A stretch of 64,000 nucleotides of DNA. Origin: Phenylobacterium glaciei (GTDB lineage Bacteria > Pseudomonadota > Alphaproteobacteria > Caulobacterales > Caulobacteraceae). Below are positions 53,097 to 62,325 of this stretch, one piece after another. The DNA is taken from the NCBI RefSeq assembly GCF_016772415.1, contig NZ_JAGSGD010000001.1, positions 3,559,501-3,623,500 of the forward strand, in the 5' to 3' direction. How positions within the stretch are numbered: position 1 is the first letter of the stretch; every line of letters begins with the position of its first letter. Position numbers and translations under genes: made by a program. The notes beneath the pieces are model-generated. The model was not told where the DNA came from, searched no databases, and saw only the letters and a program-made list of their open reading frames with translations.

Positions 53097-54122
53097 CTAC
53101 CCGGCAAGGCCTTCATGGGTCAGCCAGCCAAGGTAGCCCGCCGCGTCGAAGGGGTCGGGGAAGGCCGCCTGCAGATCGGGCCGGCCGCGGTAGAGCACCC
53201 GGTGGGGCTTGGCGATCTTCGTCCCGTCGCTGAAGGCCTCGTAGGCCCAGTAGCGTTCGGGGATGATGGGATCGGTGGTCTTGGCCACCTCCTCCTTGTA
53301 CCAGCGCCAGATCTCATAGACCGCGTGGTTGTCGCCGGCATAGCGCTTGGTCATGGCGTCACCGGTGGGGCCGAGCTTGGTGAAGTGCCAGAAGCGCAAG
53401 GGGTGGCCGTTGACGGTGATCGCCCCGTCCTTGCCCACCGCCACCTGGCGCTTGGAGAGGTTCCAGCTGGCGACGTTGTAGCCGGGGTCGCGGACGATCC
53501 TGACCTTGTCGAACAGCGCCGGGACATGGTCGCACCAGCGCTGGTCGACGAACAGGCCGTTGGGGATGTCGTCGTAGCAGAAGCTGAGCAGCCGATCGTT
53601 CCACCACCGGCCGAACCGCGTCCCCTCCCCGCCGGCTCTCACCGCCACGAAGCCCAGGTTGAAGATGCCAGTCTTGGAGGCCGAGAGGTCGTTGTCGAGG
53701 ATCGCTTCCAGGGTGTCGTTGGCGTCCAGCAGGTGCGGCGTGAGCAGGATGTCGTCGACGCCAAGCATCTCTTCCAGCGGCGTCAGGCTGGTGAACAGGG
53801 CGGTGTCGGGGTCAAGATAGACCACCGCGTCGGCGCCGGCGGCCAGCGCCTGGTGCAGGAAGGGACCCTTCACCGCGGTGCAGACCTCCACCACGTCGTG
53901 TTTGAACAGCCAGGCCTGGAAGTCTGGGATGCCGAGGTCCTGGGCGTAGACCACCCGGTCGAACGGCTCGGCGGCCGGATCGAAGCGGAAGCCCGGCGGC
54001 GGCGAATCCGTAATCAATGCCACTCGCTCCCAGTCCGGCTGGTGGACCTTCAGCGTCTGGAACAGCACCCGGGCGCGGTTCAGGTACGAGAAGGTGAAGC
54101 TGGAATAGCAGACGACCTTCAC
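53097..54122 (-). CDS. Glycosyltransferase, GT8-like (GT-A fold)
   Basis: A 341-residue retaining-type transferase. The metal-binding motif is YLDPDTALF near residue 103; FNLGFVAVR and a late RFWHFTKLGP (HxxG-like) fit the GT8-like fold. It begins overlapping the stop of the next upstream gene by 4 bases (ATGA). The C-terminal 20 residues (DPFDAAGYLGWL) faintly resemble the start of the 38-residue repeat found in its neighbours. Confidence 0.8.
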   Translation of the reverse strand: MKVVCYSSFTFSYLNRARVLFQTLKVHQPDWERVALITDSPPPGFRFDPAAEPFDRVVYAQDLGIPDFQAWLFKHDVVEVCTAVKGPFLHQALAAGADAVVYLDPDTALFTSLTPLEEMLGVDDILLTPHLLDANDTLEAILDNDLSASKTGIFNLGFVAVRAGGEGTRFGRWWNDRLLSFCYDDIPNGLFVDQRWCDHVPALFDKVRIVRDPGYNVASWNLSKRQVAVGKDGAITVNGHPLRFWHFTKLGPTGDAMTKRYAGDNHAVYEIWRWYKEEVAKTTDPIIPERYWAYEAFSDGTKIAKPHRVLYRGRPDLQAAFPDPFDAAGYLGWLTHEGLAG

Positions 54123-56011
54123 GAAACAGTCTCCAGGTCGGCGGTCAGGTTGCTGAACTCCATATTATAGAGAGGCGGCTGCCGAAGGCTGCGCGCCAGG
54201 GTCAAAATCTCGCCGCTCTCAAACATTGCGATCAGCGACCGCTCGTCGGGCAGGACCAGCCCGTGGCCCCCCTCCCGCGTGAAGGCGGCGATATTGCCCG
54301 AATCAGGCCCGGTGATGACGGCCGCACCGGCCGCGGCGGCCTCATAGGCGGTGAGCGAGAAGGTCTCCAGGCAGAGCGACCAGATCATCGCGGCGTCGAT
54401 TTCCAGGCGCTTGAGGGCATCGCGCATGGCCATGGGCTTGGCCGCGGTGGCCGAGACTGGGTGGTGGATCACCGGCAGGCCGGGGATGTGGGTCTTGCCC
54501 AGGTGCAGGAAGCTGAAGCGCGGGTCGTTCTCAAACCGCAGCGCCAACTCGACGAAGATCGGCCAGCCCTTGTGCAGGGACGGCGTGCCCGGGAAGGCGA
54601 AGCGGAACGGCCCCTCGCGGGGCGGGGCGGCCTTGGCGCGGGCGGGCGTAAGGCGGGCCAGGGGCGCGACCTTTGCGTCTACCGGATCCATCCAGTCGGC
54701 GCCGCGCCAGGTGTCCATCACCACCTGGGAGGGGGAGACGACGGTCAGGTCCAGATGGCGGAACAGCCGGGTGTGCTCGTCGATGTGCAGCTGGCGGTAG
54801 GGGCCGTAGACGCAGATGCCGCAGGCCGGACTGCCTGGGGGCGGGGCGCCGCAGTTGACGATGTCATTGCGCAACAGGTGGACGCCGGCGCAGAGGCTGG
54901 TGAAGTCGTGGGTCCAGTAGTGGCCGGCATTGGCCCCGGCGATCCGCACGATGTCGATCACCTCGCGGCTGGAATGGCCCAGCATGGAGTGGATGGCGAA
55001 GCTGCGCTTGCCCTCGGTCCAGTCGGCCAAGGCGCTCCGCAGGCCCTCGATCAGCGTCTCGGGGCGGAAGGCGCCCAGCTTGACCCCGTTCCACAACACC
55101 CCCAGCGGCGGGCCGTCGAGGCCGGTGGCGACGATGGGCCAGGGGGACGCGGGATAGACGTGCAGGTGATCGCGGCCCAACTCCCCGAACCGGACAGCCT
55201 CGCGCTGGACGCTGGCCTGCACCCCGCCCACCACGGCGGCGTAGTTGTCGTGGCTGAAGGTGACGTGCAGGTGGCGGCGGCCCGACACCGAATCAGCCAG
55301 CACAAAGTCGGAGGCCTCGTCGAGCGGCACGGCGCGAGCCCAGACCTCGCAGTCGGCCAGCCGTTCCTGCAGCGGCCGCAGACGCGCCAACGCGTCGTGG
55401 CGGAAGCCCAGCCGACGCTTGGCGATGCGGCCCTCGCTGCGACCCTGGGCCAGGAAGTGGACGAAGGGCTGAACGCCGGCTGCGGCCACGTCCGGATTGA
55501 GCTCCAGATAGTCGTGCAGGTGGAAGTCCCGCGACGGATCGCGCCCCTCCTTCCAACCCCGCAGCAGGAAGTGGTCCAGCGGGTCCTGGCCGGAAGCGGC
55601 CACGTCGGAATTGTTGAACAGGTAGAAGGCGGCGTCGAACTCGGTGGCGGCCAGCGCCCGGTCGGCGGCGGTGATCGGCATATCGGCCTTTCCGTCGCGG
55701 CGCAGCTTCTCGGCCACCAGGTAGTCCAGGGCCTGGGCCGAAGCTGTCGCTTCGCGCCCCTCCCGGCGGCCGGTGGTCAGGTAATGGTAGAAGGGGTTGC
55801 CGCCGCCCTCGGCGACGTCGGGATAACGCTCCAGGTAGCCGGTGGTGGAAAACCACGGGGCGGGATCACGGCCTTCGCCCCAGCCGGCGTCGGCATAGTG
55901 GGCCACTAGGTCGCAGTCGGTCTCACTGATGTCGGGATAGATCGCGCGATAGAAGTCGGCGTCCAGGGCCAGACCCAGGACCAGGGGGCTACGATCGAGG
56001 CCGACGGCCAT
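54119..56011 (-). CDS. GT4-like glycosyltransferase with four N-terminal 38-residue repeats
   Basis: A 630-residue protein. Units of the FD..YL..NPDVA..G..P..HFL..G..EGR type lie at about 14-50, 52-88, 125-161 and 162-198; a 36-residue unlike insert separates the second and third. The rest is a GT-B enzyme (FAFPGTPSLHKGWPIF, SLCLETFSLTAYEAAAAGA). ATG 56011 is chosen: GGAGAG lies 8 bases upstream and the longer frame to 56284 overlaps the divergent gene. First gene of the minus-strand operon. Confidence 0.82.
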   Translation of the reverse strand: MAVGLDRSPLVLGLALDADFYRAIYPDISETDCDLVAHYADAGWGEGRDPAPWFSTTGYLERYPDVAEGGGNPFYHYLTTGRREGREATASAQALDYLVAEKLRRDGKADMPITAADRALAATEFDAAFYLFNNSDVAASGQDPLDHFLLRGWKEGRDPSRDFHLHDYLELNPDVAAAGVQPFVHFLAQGRSEGRIAKRRLGFRHDALARLRPLQERLADCEVWARAVPLDEASDFVLADSVSGRRHLHVTFSHDNYAAVVGGVQASVQREAVRFGELGRDHLHVYPASPWPIVATGLDGPPLGVLWNGVKLGAFRPETLIEGLRSALADWTEGKRSFAIHSMLGHSSREVIDIVRIAGANAGHYWTHDFTSLCAGVHLLRNDIVNCGAPPPGSPACGICVYGPYRQLHIDEHTRLFRHLDLTVVSPSQVVMDTWRGADWMDPVDAKVAPLARLTPARAKAAPPREGPFRFAFPGTPSLHKGWPIFVELALRFENDPRFSFLHLGKTHIPGLPVIHHPVSATAAKPMAMRDALKRLEIDAAMIWSLCLETFSLTAYEAAAAGAAVITGPDSGNIAAFTREGGHGLVLPDERSLIAMFESGEILTLARSLRQPPLYNMEFSNLTADLETVS

Positions 56012-56140
56012 GAGACGAACTCTCCACGAGGCTGGAGCTGTGCCGCAGAACGCCGCCTCGATCAACCGCCCCTTGCCCGCGCGCGCTCGCGGCCATAGAG
56101 CGAGGGTCACGCGCGCGTCCAAAGCGCCAGATGGGGCCAG

Positions 56141-57172
56141 ATGGCGAGAACGACAACCCGATCGGCCAAGCCCGCGGCCTACCTCGTGTTGGGGATGCAC
56201 CGGTCCGGCACCTCCGCCGTGACCCAGCTCCTGGCGCTGGCCGGTGCGGAACTGCCGCAGAACGTCATGCCGGGCGACGAGCACAATGCAAGGGGCTATT
56301 TCGAGCCCTGGAAGGTCGCTCTGTTCAACGACGCGCGCCTGCGCGCCGCCGGCAGCGCCTGGGACGACGTCTTCGCCCTGCCCTACGCCCCGCTGCCAAA
56401 GGCCGATGAGGCCGACTGGACCGCTCAGGCGCTGACCCTCTATCGCGAGGAGTTCGGCGAGGCCCGCTTCCCCCTGCTGAAAGACCCCCGGGTCTCAGTG
56501 CTAGGCCCCATGTGGCGCGAGGTCTTGAAGACCGTGGACATGCCGGCCCGCGCGGTGATTCCGGTCCGCTCGCCGCTGGCCGTGGCCGGCTCCCTGGCGC
56601 GACGCGACGGCTTCCCGGTGGAGAAGTCGGTACTGCTGTGGTGCGTCTACATGCTGGCGGCCGAACTCTATTCCCGCGACCTGCCCCGCGCCTTCGTCTC
56701 CTATGACGGTCTGCTGGCCGACTGGCGGGCGGAGGTCGTCCGGATCGAGACGGCCCACGGCGCGCCCCTGCCCCGCATGAGCCCGCACGCCGAGGGCCAG
56801 ATCGATCAGTTCCTGACCGGCGACCTGCGCCACAACGCCGGCGCGGGTGACCTCGCCGCCGTGCCCCTCGTCGGGCCCCTGGCCAAGACCGTCCACGACT
56901 GGTTCGAGGCCGCCGCCGTCGGCCCCGCCCCGCCGCTCGCGCCGCTGGAGGCCGCCGCGGTGCAGATCGCCGAGCTCAAGGCGAAGATGGGGGTCTTCGT
57001 CTCGCCGGTGACCTCGGCCCTGTCGGCCGCCAGCGCCGAGCTGGACGAGGAGCGCCAGCAGCGCCTGCGCGAGCGCCTCTTCACCCAGGAGCTGGAAACC
57101 GAACTAGCCCTGCTGCTGCGTGAACGCGCCGCGATCGACGCCCAAATCGACGCCATGCTGGCCGCGCGCTGA
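56141..57172 (+). CDS. Sulfotransferase-like protein
   Basis: A 343-residue protein with a P-loop-like LVLGMHRSGTSAVTQLL at 15-31, the 5'-phosphosulfate-binding region of sulfotransferases, and IPVRSPLAVAGSLARR as a 3'-phosphate site. A 60-residue helical tail (ELDEERQQRLRERLF...) follows. First gene of the plus-strand operon, 129 bases from the divergent one. Could sulfate a glycan made by its neighbours. A kinase of similar P-loop is an alternative. Confidence 0.78.
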   Translation: MARTTTRSAKPAAYLVLGMHRSGTSAVTQLLALAGAELPQNVMPGDEHNARGYFEPWKVALFNDARLRAAGSAWDDVFALPYAPLPKADEADWTAQALTLYREEFGEARFPLLKDPRVSVLGPMWREVLKTVDMPARAVIPVRSPLAVAGSLARRDGFPVEKSVLLWCVYMLAAELYSRDLPRAFVSYDGLLADWRAEVVRIETAHGAPLPRMSPHAEGQIDQFLTGDLRHNAGAGDLAAVPLVGPLAKTVHDWFEAAAVGPAPPLAPLEAAAVQIAELKAKMGVFVSPVTSALSAASAELDEERQQRLRERLFTQELETELALLLRERAAIDAQIDAMLAAR

Positions 57173-57176
57173 TTCT

Positions 57177-60100
57177 GTGACCAAGCCCCCCATCAAGAAG
57201 ACCGAGAATGTCGCCGCCGAGCTTCTGGCCCAGCGCCGCCGCCTGCACGCCGTCCACGCCGGCCTGGCCGAAGACCGCTGGGCCCGCTTCCGGTCCGCCG
57301 CCGCCAAGCGCCAGTGGGACCGCGAACGCGGCCGCCTGGAGCAGCGGTTCGACCTGGTCCTGGCGCGGGGCAAATGGCCGGGCCGCGCAACCCTCCTATT
57401 GCGCTCGGGCCTGTGGACGTTCGGTCTCGACCAGGGTGTCGGCCGCGAGGGCGGCGAGACGCGCGGTCTGATCGACTATGTCCGCGCCGGCCCCGATTCC
57501 AACGCCCACCCAAAGGCCCTGTTCGACCAGACCTGGTACATCGAGAAGAACCCCGACCTGGTGGGCACCGCCTGGGCGCCGCTCGCCCACTACCTGGTGG
57601 CGGGCGACAAGGAGGGCCGCGACCCTCACCCACTGTTTGACCTGGCCGACTATCGCTCGCGTCACGCGGTGAAGGTGGCCGCCAGCGGCCTGAGCGCCCT
57701 GCAGCATTTCGTGTTCACGGGCGCCCGGGAGGGCTTCAACCCCCACCCACTGTTCGACGTGCGCCACTATGTCGGCCAGTCCGAGGAGCTGGCCAGGTCG
57801 GGCGAGAACCCCCTGCTGCACTATCTGCGGCAGGGCTGGAAGCTGGGATACGAGCCCCACCCGCTGTTCTCCGGCGCCTGGTATCTGCGACAGAATCCCG
57901 ACGTCGCCGAGCGCGGCCTCCCGCCCCTGCTGCACTACGTCACCAGTGGCGCGGGCGAAGGCCGCCCGCCGCATCCGCTGTTTGACTCAGGCTGGTACGC
58001 CGACCGCTACCGCGACGCCACGGCCCTGGGCGCGAGCCCTCTGGCCGACTTCCTGACCCACGGCCTGGCGGGCCGCCGCAACCCCAGCGCCCATTTCGAT
58101 TCCGGCTTTTATCTGGAACAGAACCCCGACGCGCCGGACGACGTTCACCCCATCCTGCACTACTTGGCCGACGGTGCCTTCGAGGGCGCATCCCCCGCGC
58201 CGGACTTCGATGAGCTGGCCTATCTCGCCGCCCATCCAGACGCCGCCGAGCAGCCGATCTCGGCCCTCGAGCACTGGGCGCTCAGCCGTGCGCCCAAGCC
58301 AGAACCCGGCGCGGGTCATCTGCGCGCCGGAGGCTCCGACACCGGCCTCTTTGAGCAGTTGCGCGCCGGCCGCACCAAGGACGCCGGTCTCTATGACGTC
58401 CAAGCCTATCGCGACCTCGCGGGCGAGCGCCGCCGTATGGACAACGCCCGCATCGCCAAGGTGAAGGTCAAGCCGCTGAAGCTGATCAAGCTGGCGGAGA
58501 AGGACCTTGAGGAAGCTGCCGCCACGCTCGCCTTTGCAGCCCCCGCCATGCCGCGGGCCTCCATCGTGATCCCGGCCTACAACAATCTGAAGTTCACCCT
58601 GGAATGCCTGGCCTCGCTGCAGGCCGCCGGGGGCGTTGAGGACGCCGAAATCATCGTCATCGACGACGCCTCGGCCGATGCGACCTCCGCCGTCCTGGCC
58701 ACGGTTCCTGGCCTGACCTTGCTGACCAACCCCCAGAACCTCGGCTTCATCCGTACCTGCAACCGGGCGGCGGAAGCCGCCAAGGGCGAGTTCGTCATCT
58801 TCCTGAACAACGACGTCCAGGTCCGCCCGGGCTGGCTGGCGGCCCTGCTTTCGCCCTTCGATGAGGAAACCGGTGTCGGGGCCACGGCGCCCAAGATGCT
58901 GTTCCCCGACGGCCGCTTGCAGGAGGCCGGCGCCCGGATCGGCGTCGACGGGACCTCCGAGATGATCGGCCTGTTCGACGATCCGTCCTTGCCCCGCTGG
59001 AACGTGCGGCGCGAGGTGGACTACGCCTCGGGCGCCTGCCTGGCGTTGCGCCGCGAGGTGTTCGCCGACCTGGGCGGTTTCGACATCGTCTTCGCGCCGG
59101 CCTATTGCGAAGACGCCGATCTCTGCTTCCGGCTGCGCGAGCGCGGCCTGCGGATCGTCTACGAGCCCACCTCCGAGATCGTCCACCACCTGTCGGTCAC
59201 CGCCAACTCCATCGACGTCGGCTACAAGCACCGGCTGGCGACCAGGAACCAGCAGGCCTTCGTACAGCGCTGGGGCGAGCGGCTGGAGGGACTGAACACC
59301 GTCCGCACCATCGCCTTCCACCTGCCGCAGTTTCACACCATCCCCGAGAATGACCGCTGGTGGGGCGCGGGCTTCACCGAGTGGACCAATGTCACCCGGG
59401 CCCTGCCCAACTATCGCGGCCACTACCAGCCGCACCTGCCCGCCGACCTGGGCTTCTACGACCTGTCGGACCCGGCCGCCCTGAAGCGCCAGGGGGAGCT
59501 GGCCGCCCGGTACGGGATCGGCGGCTTCTGCCACTATTTCTACTGGTTCTCCGGCGGCCGCCGGGTGCTGGAAAAACCGCTGGAGCACCTGCTGACCGGG
59601 GCGGCGGGCGACTTCCCCTTCTGCCTCTGCTGGGCCAACGAGAACTGGACCCGCACCTGGGACGGTCAGTCCAACGACGTGCTGCTGGCCCAGACCTATG
59701 AGGAGGGCGACGCCGAGGCCCTGATGGCCGAGATGGGGCCGTTCCTGAAACGCCCCAACTACATTCGGGTGAACGGCAAGCCGCTGGTGCTGCTGTACCG
59801 GCCGGGGCTCTTACCGGACGCTAAGCTGTGGGCGGCGCATTGGCGCGACTGGTGCGCGAAGAATGGCGTGGGCGATATCTACCTGGCCTATGTCGAGGGC
59901 TTCGAGAAGGCGGGCGGGGCGACCGACCCCACCACCCTGGGCTTCGACGCCAGCGTCGAGTTCCCGCCGGCCGGCGCCCACGCCCTGATCCATCCGCCCG
60001 GCCCGCTCTACAACGCCCGCTTCGAGGGCAAGGTCAGCGACTACCGCCAGATCGTGCGTCGCTACATGGCCGAGCCGACCCCGCCCCACACCCGCTTCCG

Positions 60101-60371
60101 TGGGGCCATGCCCGGCTGGGACAACACCGCGCGCCGGCAGGACAACAACCTCTCGCACCACTACGCGACACCGGGCGCCTTCCAGGCCTGGCTGGAGGCG
60201 ATGTTCGCCGAGACCCGCCGGCAGAACTTCGGCGACGAGCGCCTGGTGTTCATCAACGCCTGGAATGAGTGGGCCGAGGGCGCGCACCTGGAGCCCGACC
60301 AGCGCTTCGGCCACGGCTGGCTGGAGGCGGTGAAGAACGCCGCCGACGCCGACTTGCTGGACAAGCCATGA
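57177..60371 (+). CDS. Repeat array + GT2 + WbsX/GH99-like three-part glycan enzyme
   Basis: A 1064-residue multidomain protein. After a basic helical head (1-110) come seven tandem 38-residue repeats (115 to about 380), then a GT2 domain from 461 (SIVIPAYNNLKFTLE, DDASADATS, EFVIFLNNDVQVRPGW), then a WbsX/GH99-like domain from about 711 (FHLPQFHTIPENDRWWG, TEWTNVTRA, AWNEWAEG). It begins at GTG 57177, 4 bases after the sulfotransferase stop, with poor ribosome-binding sequence, so it may be translationally coupled. Ends overlapping the next start by 4 bases. Confidence 0.85.
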   Translation: MTKPPIKKTENVAAELLAQRRRLHAVHAGLAEDRWARFRSAAAKRQWDRERGRLEQRFDLVLARGKWPGRATLLLRSGLWTFGLDQGVGREGGETRGLIDYVRAGPDSNAHPKALFDQTWYIEKNPDLVGTAWAPLAHYLVAGDKEGRDPHPLFDLADYRSRHAVKVAASGLSALQHFVFTGAREGFNPHPLFDVRHYVGQSEELARSGENPLLHYLRQGWKLGYEPHPLFSGAWYLRQNPDVAERGLPPLLHYVTSGAGEGRPPHPLFDSGWYADRYRDATALGASPLADFLTHGLAGRRNPSAHFDSGFYLEQNPDAPDDVHPILHYLADGAFEGASPAPDFDELAYLAAHPDAAEQPISALEHWALSRAPKPEPGAGHLRAGGSDTGLFEQLRAGRTKDAGLYDVQAYRDLAGERRRMDNARIAKVKVKPLKLIKLAEKDLEEAAATLAFAAPAMPRASIVIPAYNNLKFTLECLASLQAAGGVEDAEIIVIDDASADATSAVLATVPGLTLLTNPQNLGFIRTCNRAAEAAKGEFVIFLNNDVQVRPGWLAALLSPFDEETGVGATAPKMLFPDGRLQEAGARIGVDGTSEMIGLFDDPSLPRWNVRREVDYASGACLALRREVFADLGGFDIVFAPAYCEDADLCFRLRERGLRIVYEPTSEIVHHLSVTANSIDVGYKHRLATRNQQAFVQRWGERLEGLNTVRTIAFHLPQFHTIPENDRWWGAGFTEWTNVTRALPNYRGHYQPHLPADLGFYDLSDPAALKRQGELAARYGIGGFCHYFYWFSGGRRVLEKPLEHLLTGAAGDFPFCLCWANENWTRTWDGQSNDVLLAQTYEEGDAEALMAEMGPFLKRPNYIRVNGKPLVLLYRPGLLPDAKLWAAHWRDWCAKNGVGDIYLAYVEGFEKAGGATDPTTLGFDASVEFPPAGAHALIHPPGPLYNARFEGKVSDYRQIVRRYMAEPTPPHTRFRGAMPGWDNTARRQDNNLSHHYATPGAFQAWLEAMFAETRRQNFGDERLVFINAWNEWAEGAHLEPDQRFGHGWLEAVKNAADADLLDKP

Positions 60372-61498
60372 GCGACGACCTGGTCCTGGTGGGCCACCCC
60401 TTCTCGGCCATCGGCATGGCCGAACACGTCCGCTCGGCCTGGCGAGCCTTCAAGGCGGCCGGGATAACCACGGGCCTGATCGACATCTACGGCCTGGACC
60501 GCAACAAGGACCCAGACTTCGAGCGCGACTTCGGTCCCCACGTCGTCCCGAAACTCAGCCCCAAGACCAACCTCTTCTGCATCAACGCCAATGAGGTGGA
60601 GCAGGCGATGGGGGTGCTGGAGGCCACCGGCTCCAAGGCCGCTTTCGAGAGCGCCCACAACATCATCTATCCGGCCTGGGAGCTGTCGAAGTACCCCGAG
60701 CCCTGGGCCCGCATCCTGGAGCGTTTCGACGAGGTCTGGGCGCCGTCCGACTTCATCGCCCAGGCCATCGCGCCTGCCGTCAGCAAGCCGGTGATCCACA
60801 TGCCCCTGGCGGTGGAACTGACCCTGTCGAGCTTCCTGGGACGGCGCGCCTTCGGCATTCCCGAGCATGCCTTCGTGGTGCTGTTCTCCTTCGATTTCTC
60901 GTCCTTTTCGGAGCGCAAGAACCCGCTGGCCATGCTGGACGCCTTCGAGCGGCTCTGCGCGCTGCGCCCTACCGCGCCCCTGCACGCCATCGTCAAGTAC
61001 AAGGGCGGCGACGACAGGAATCCGGCCCGCAAGGCCTTGGAAGCCAGGCTCGCGGCCCTCGGCGGCCGGGCCCAGGGGATCACCCGCGAGCTCAGCGACA
61101 ACGAGAACAAGAACCTGATCCGCTGCGCCGACGCCTTTGTCTCGCTGCACCGCTCGGAAGGATTCGGGCGCGGCCCGGCGGAGGCCATGACGCTCGGCCG
61201 CGTCGCCATCGCCACGAACTATTCGGGCAATCTCGACTTCATGACACCGGAGACCAGCCTGCTGGTGGACTGCGAGCTCGTGCCGGTGCCGGAGGACGCC
61301 TACCTGTTCCCGCAGGGCCAGGTCTGGGCCGACGCCAGCGTCGAGCACGCCGTTGAGCTGATGGCCCGCATGCTGGACGACCCGGCCGAGGCCCGCGCCC
61401 TGGGCCGCCGGGCCAGCCGCCACATCCGCACCCACTTCAGCGCCCGCGCGGTGGGCCTGCGCTACACCGCGCGCCTGGACGACTTGGCTAAGGCTTAG
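60368..61498 (+). CDS. GT4-like glycosyltransferase
   Basis: A 376-residue GT-B enzyme starting at ATG 60368 within the stop of the three-part enzyme. ERKNPLAMLDAFERL and the donor site RSEGFGRGPAEAMTLGRVAIAT are recognisable. Likely a polymer- or core-building transferase. It converges with the lipoprotein gene, overlapping 11 bases. Confidence 0.85.
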   Translation: MSDDLVLVGHPFSAIGMAEHVRSAWRAFKAAGITTGLIDIYGLDRNKDPDFERDFGPHVVPKLSPKTNLFCINANEVEQAMGVLEATGSKAAFESAHNIIYPAWELSKYPEPWARILERFDEVWAPSDFIAQAIAPAVSKPVIHMPLAVELTLSSFLGRRAFGIPEHAFVVLFSFDFSSFSERKNPLAMLDAFERLCALRPTAPLHAIVKYKGGDDRNPARKALEARLAALGGRAQGITRELSDNENKNLIRCADAFVSLHRSEGFGRGPAEAMTLGRVAIATNYSGNLDFMTPETSLLVDCELVPVPEDAYLFPQGQVWADASVEHAVELMARMLDDPAEARALGRRASRHIRTHFSARAVGLRYTARLDDLAKA

Positions 61499-62324
61499 CG
61501 GCGGGTTTGGTTTCGGCCTTCTTGGCCGGCTCGGCCTTCTCGGATTTTGCCTTCGGCTTTTCAGGCGTGGCCTTCTCCGTCTTGCTCTTCACCGGTTCCA
61601 CAGCCTTCTCCGGCTCCGCCTTGGCCGCTTCCGGCGGCTTGGGCGCCGGCTTCAGACCCAGCGCTTCGCGGCCCGGGTTCTCGGTCACAGCGATCTGACG
61701 GATCACGAAGGCGCCGCCGGGGCTGTCGTCGGTGTCGAGGCGGATCTGGCTGATCAGGGAGGTGGTCCAGTCGTCGCCCCCGCCCATCGGATGGGTCATG
61801 TCGTAGGCCAAGATCAGCGTCTCGTTGACCGCCGGGCTGCCGCCCATCACCGGCTTGGCGAAGAAGCCCTGACTCTCACCATGGGTTGCGGTGGTGTAGT
61901 AGAGCGAGCCGTCCCAGGCCGGACTGGCCTGCTTGCGGGTCAGGCGCACCAGCACCAGGGAGCCGCGCGCACCGTTGATCTCCAGGTTGCTGGGGGAGCG
62001 CAGGGCTGGATCGGGCGTCTGATTGGTCAGACGCAGGCCGGCCTTCTGGGCCAGGCCGGTAACGCCGCCGGCCAGGACGAAGCCGTCGCTGGCCCCATCG
62101 AAGGTCCACATCCGCACCGACTTCAGCGGCGTCGTTCCCAGGCGGAAGGTCTCCTCGGTGGCGTCCCACGTGATCGGCTGCGTTCTCGTCGAGGGGGCGA
62201 CGACCTTCTCCACCGGCAGGCTGGGTTGCGGGACCGGCGCCAGCTTCATCGTGCGCGGCGCCGGCTTGTCGCAGCCGGCGAGCGCCAGGATCAGGGCGAG
62301 GGGTAGGAGGCGGAGCATGATCAT
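61488..62324 (-). CDS. Hypothetical lipoprotein with Lys/Pro/Glu-rich tail
   Basis: A 278-residue lipoprotein with signal ending LALAGC. The middle 170 residues form a beta-rich domain of unknown fold. The last 65 residues are low-complexity, rich in Lys, Pro, Ala and Glu, which may reach through the periplasm or bind peptidoglycan. It ends 1 base from the membrane protein gene upstream. No family recognised. Confidence 0.7.
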   Translation of the reverse strand: MIMLRLLPLALILALAGCDKPAPRTMKLAPVPQPSLPVEKVVAPSTRTQPITWDATEETFRLGTTPLKSVRMWTFDGASDGFVLAGGVTGLAQKAGLRLTNQTPDPALRSPSNLEINGARGSLVLVRLTRKQASPAWDGSLYYTTATHGESQGFFAKPVMGGSPAVNETLILAYDMTHPMGGGDDWTTSLISQIRLDTDDSPGGAFVIRQIAVTENPGREALGLKPAPKPPEAAKAEPEKAVEPVKSKTEKATPEKPKAKSEKAEPAKKAETKPAAKP

Positions 62325-62325
62325 A

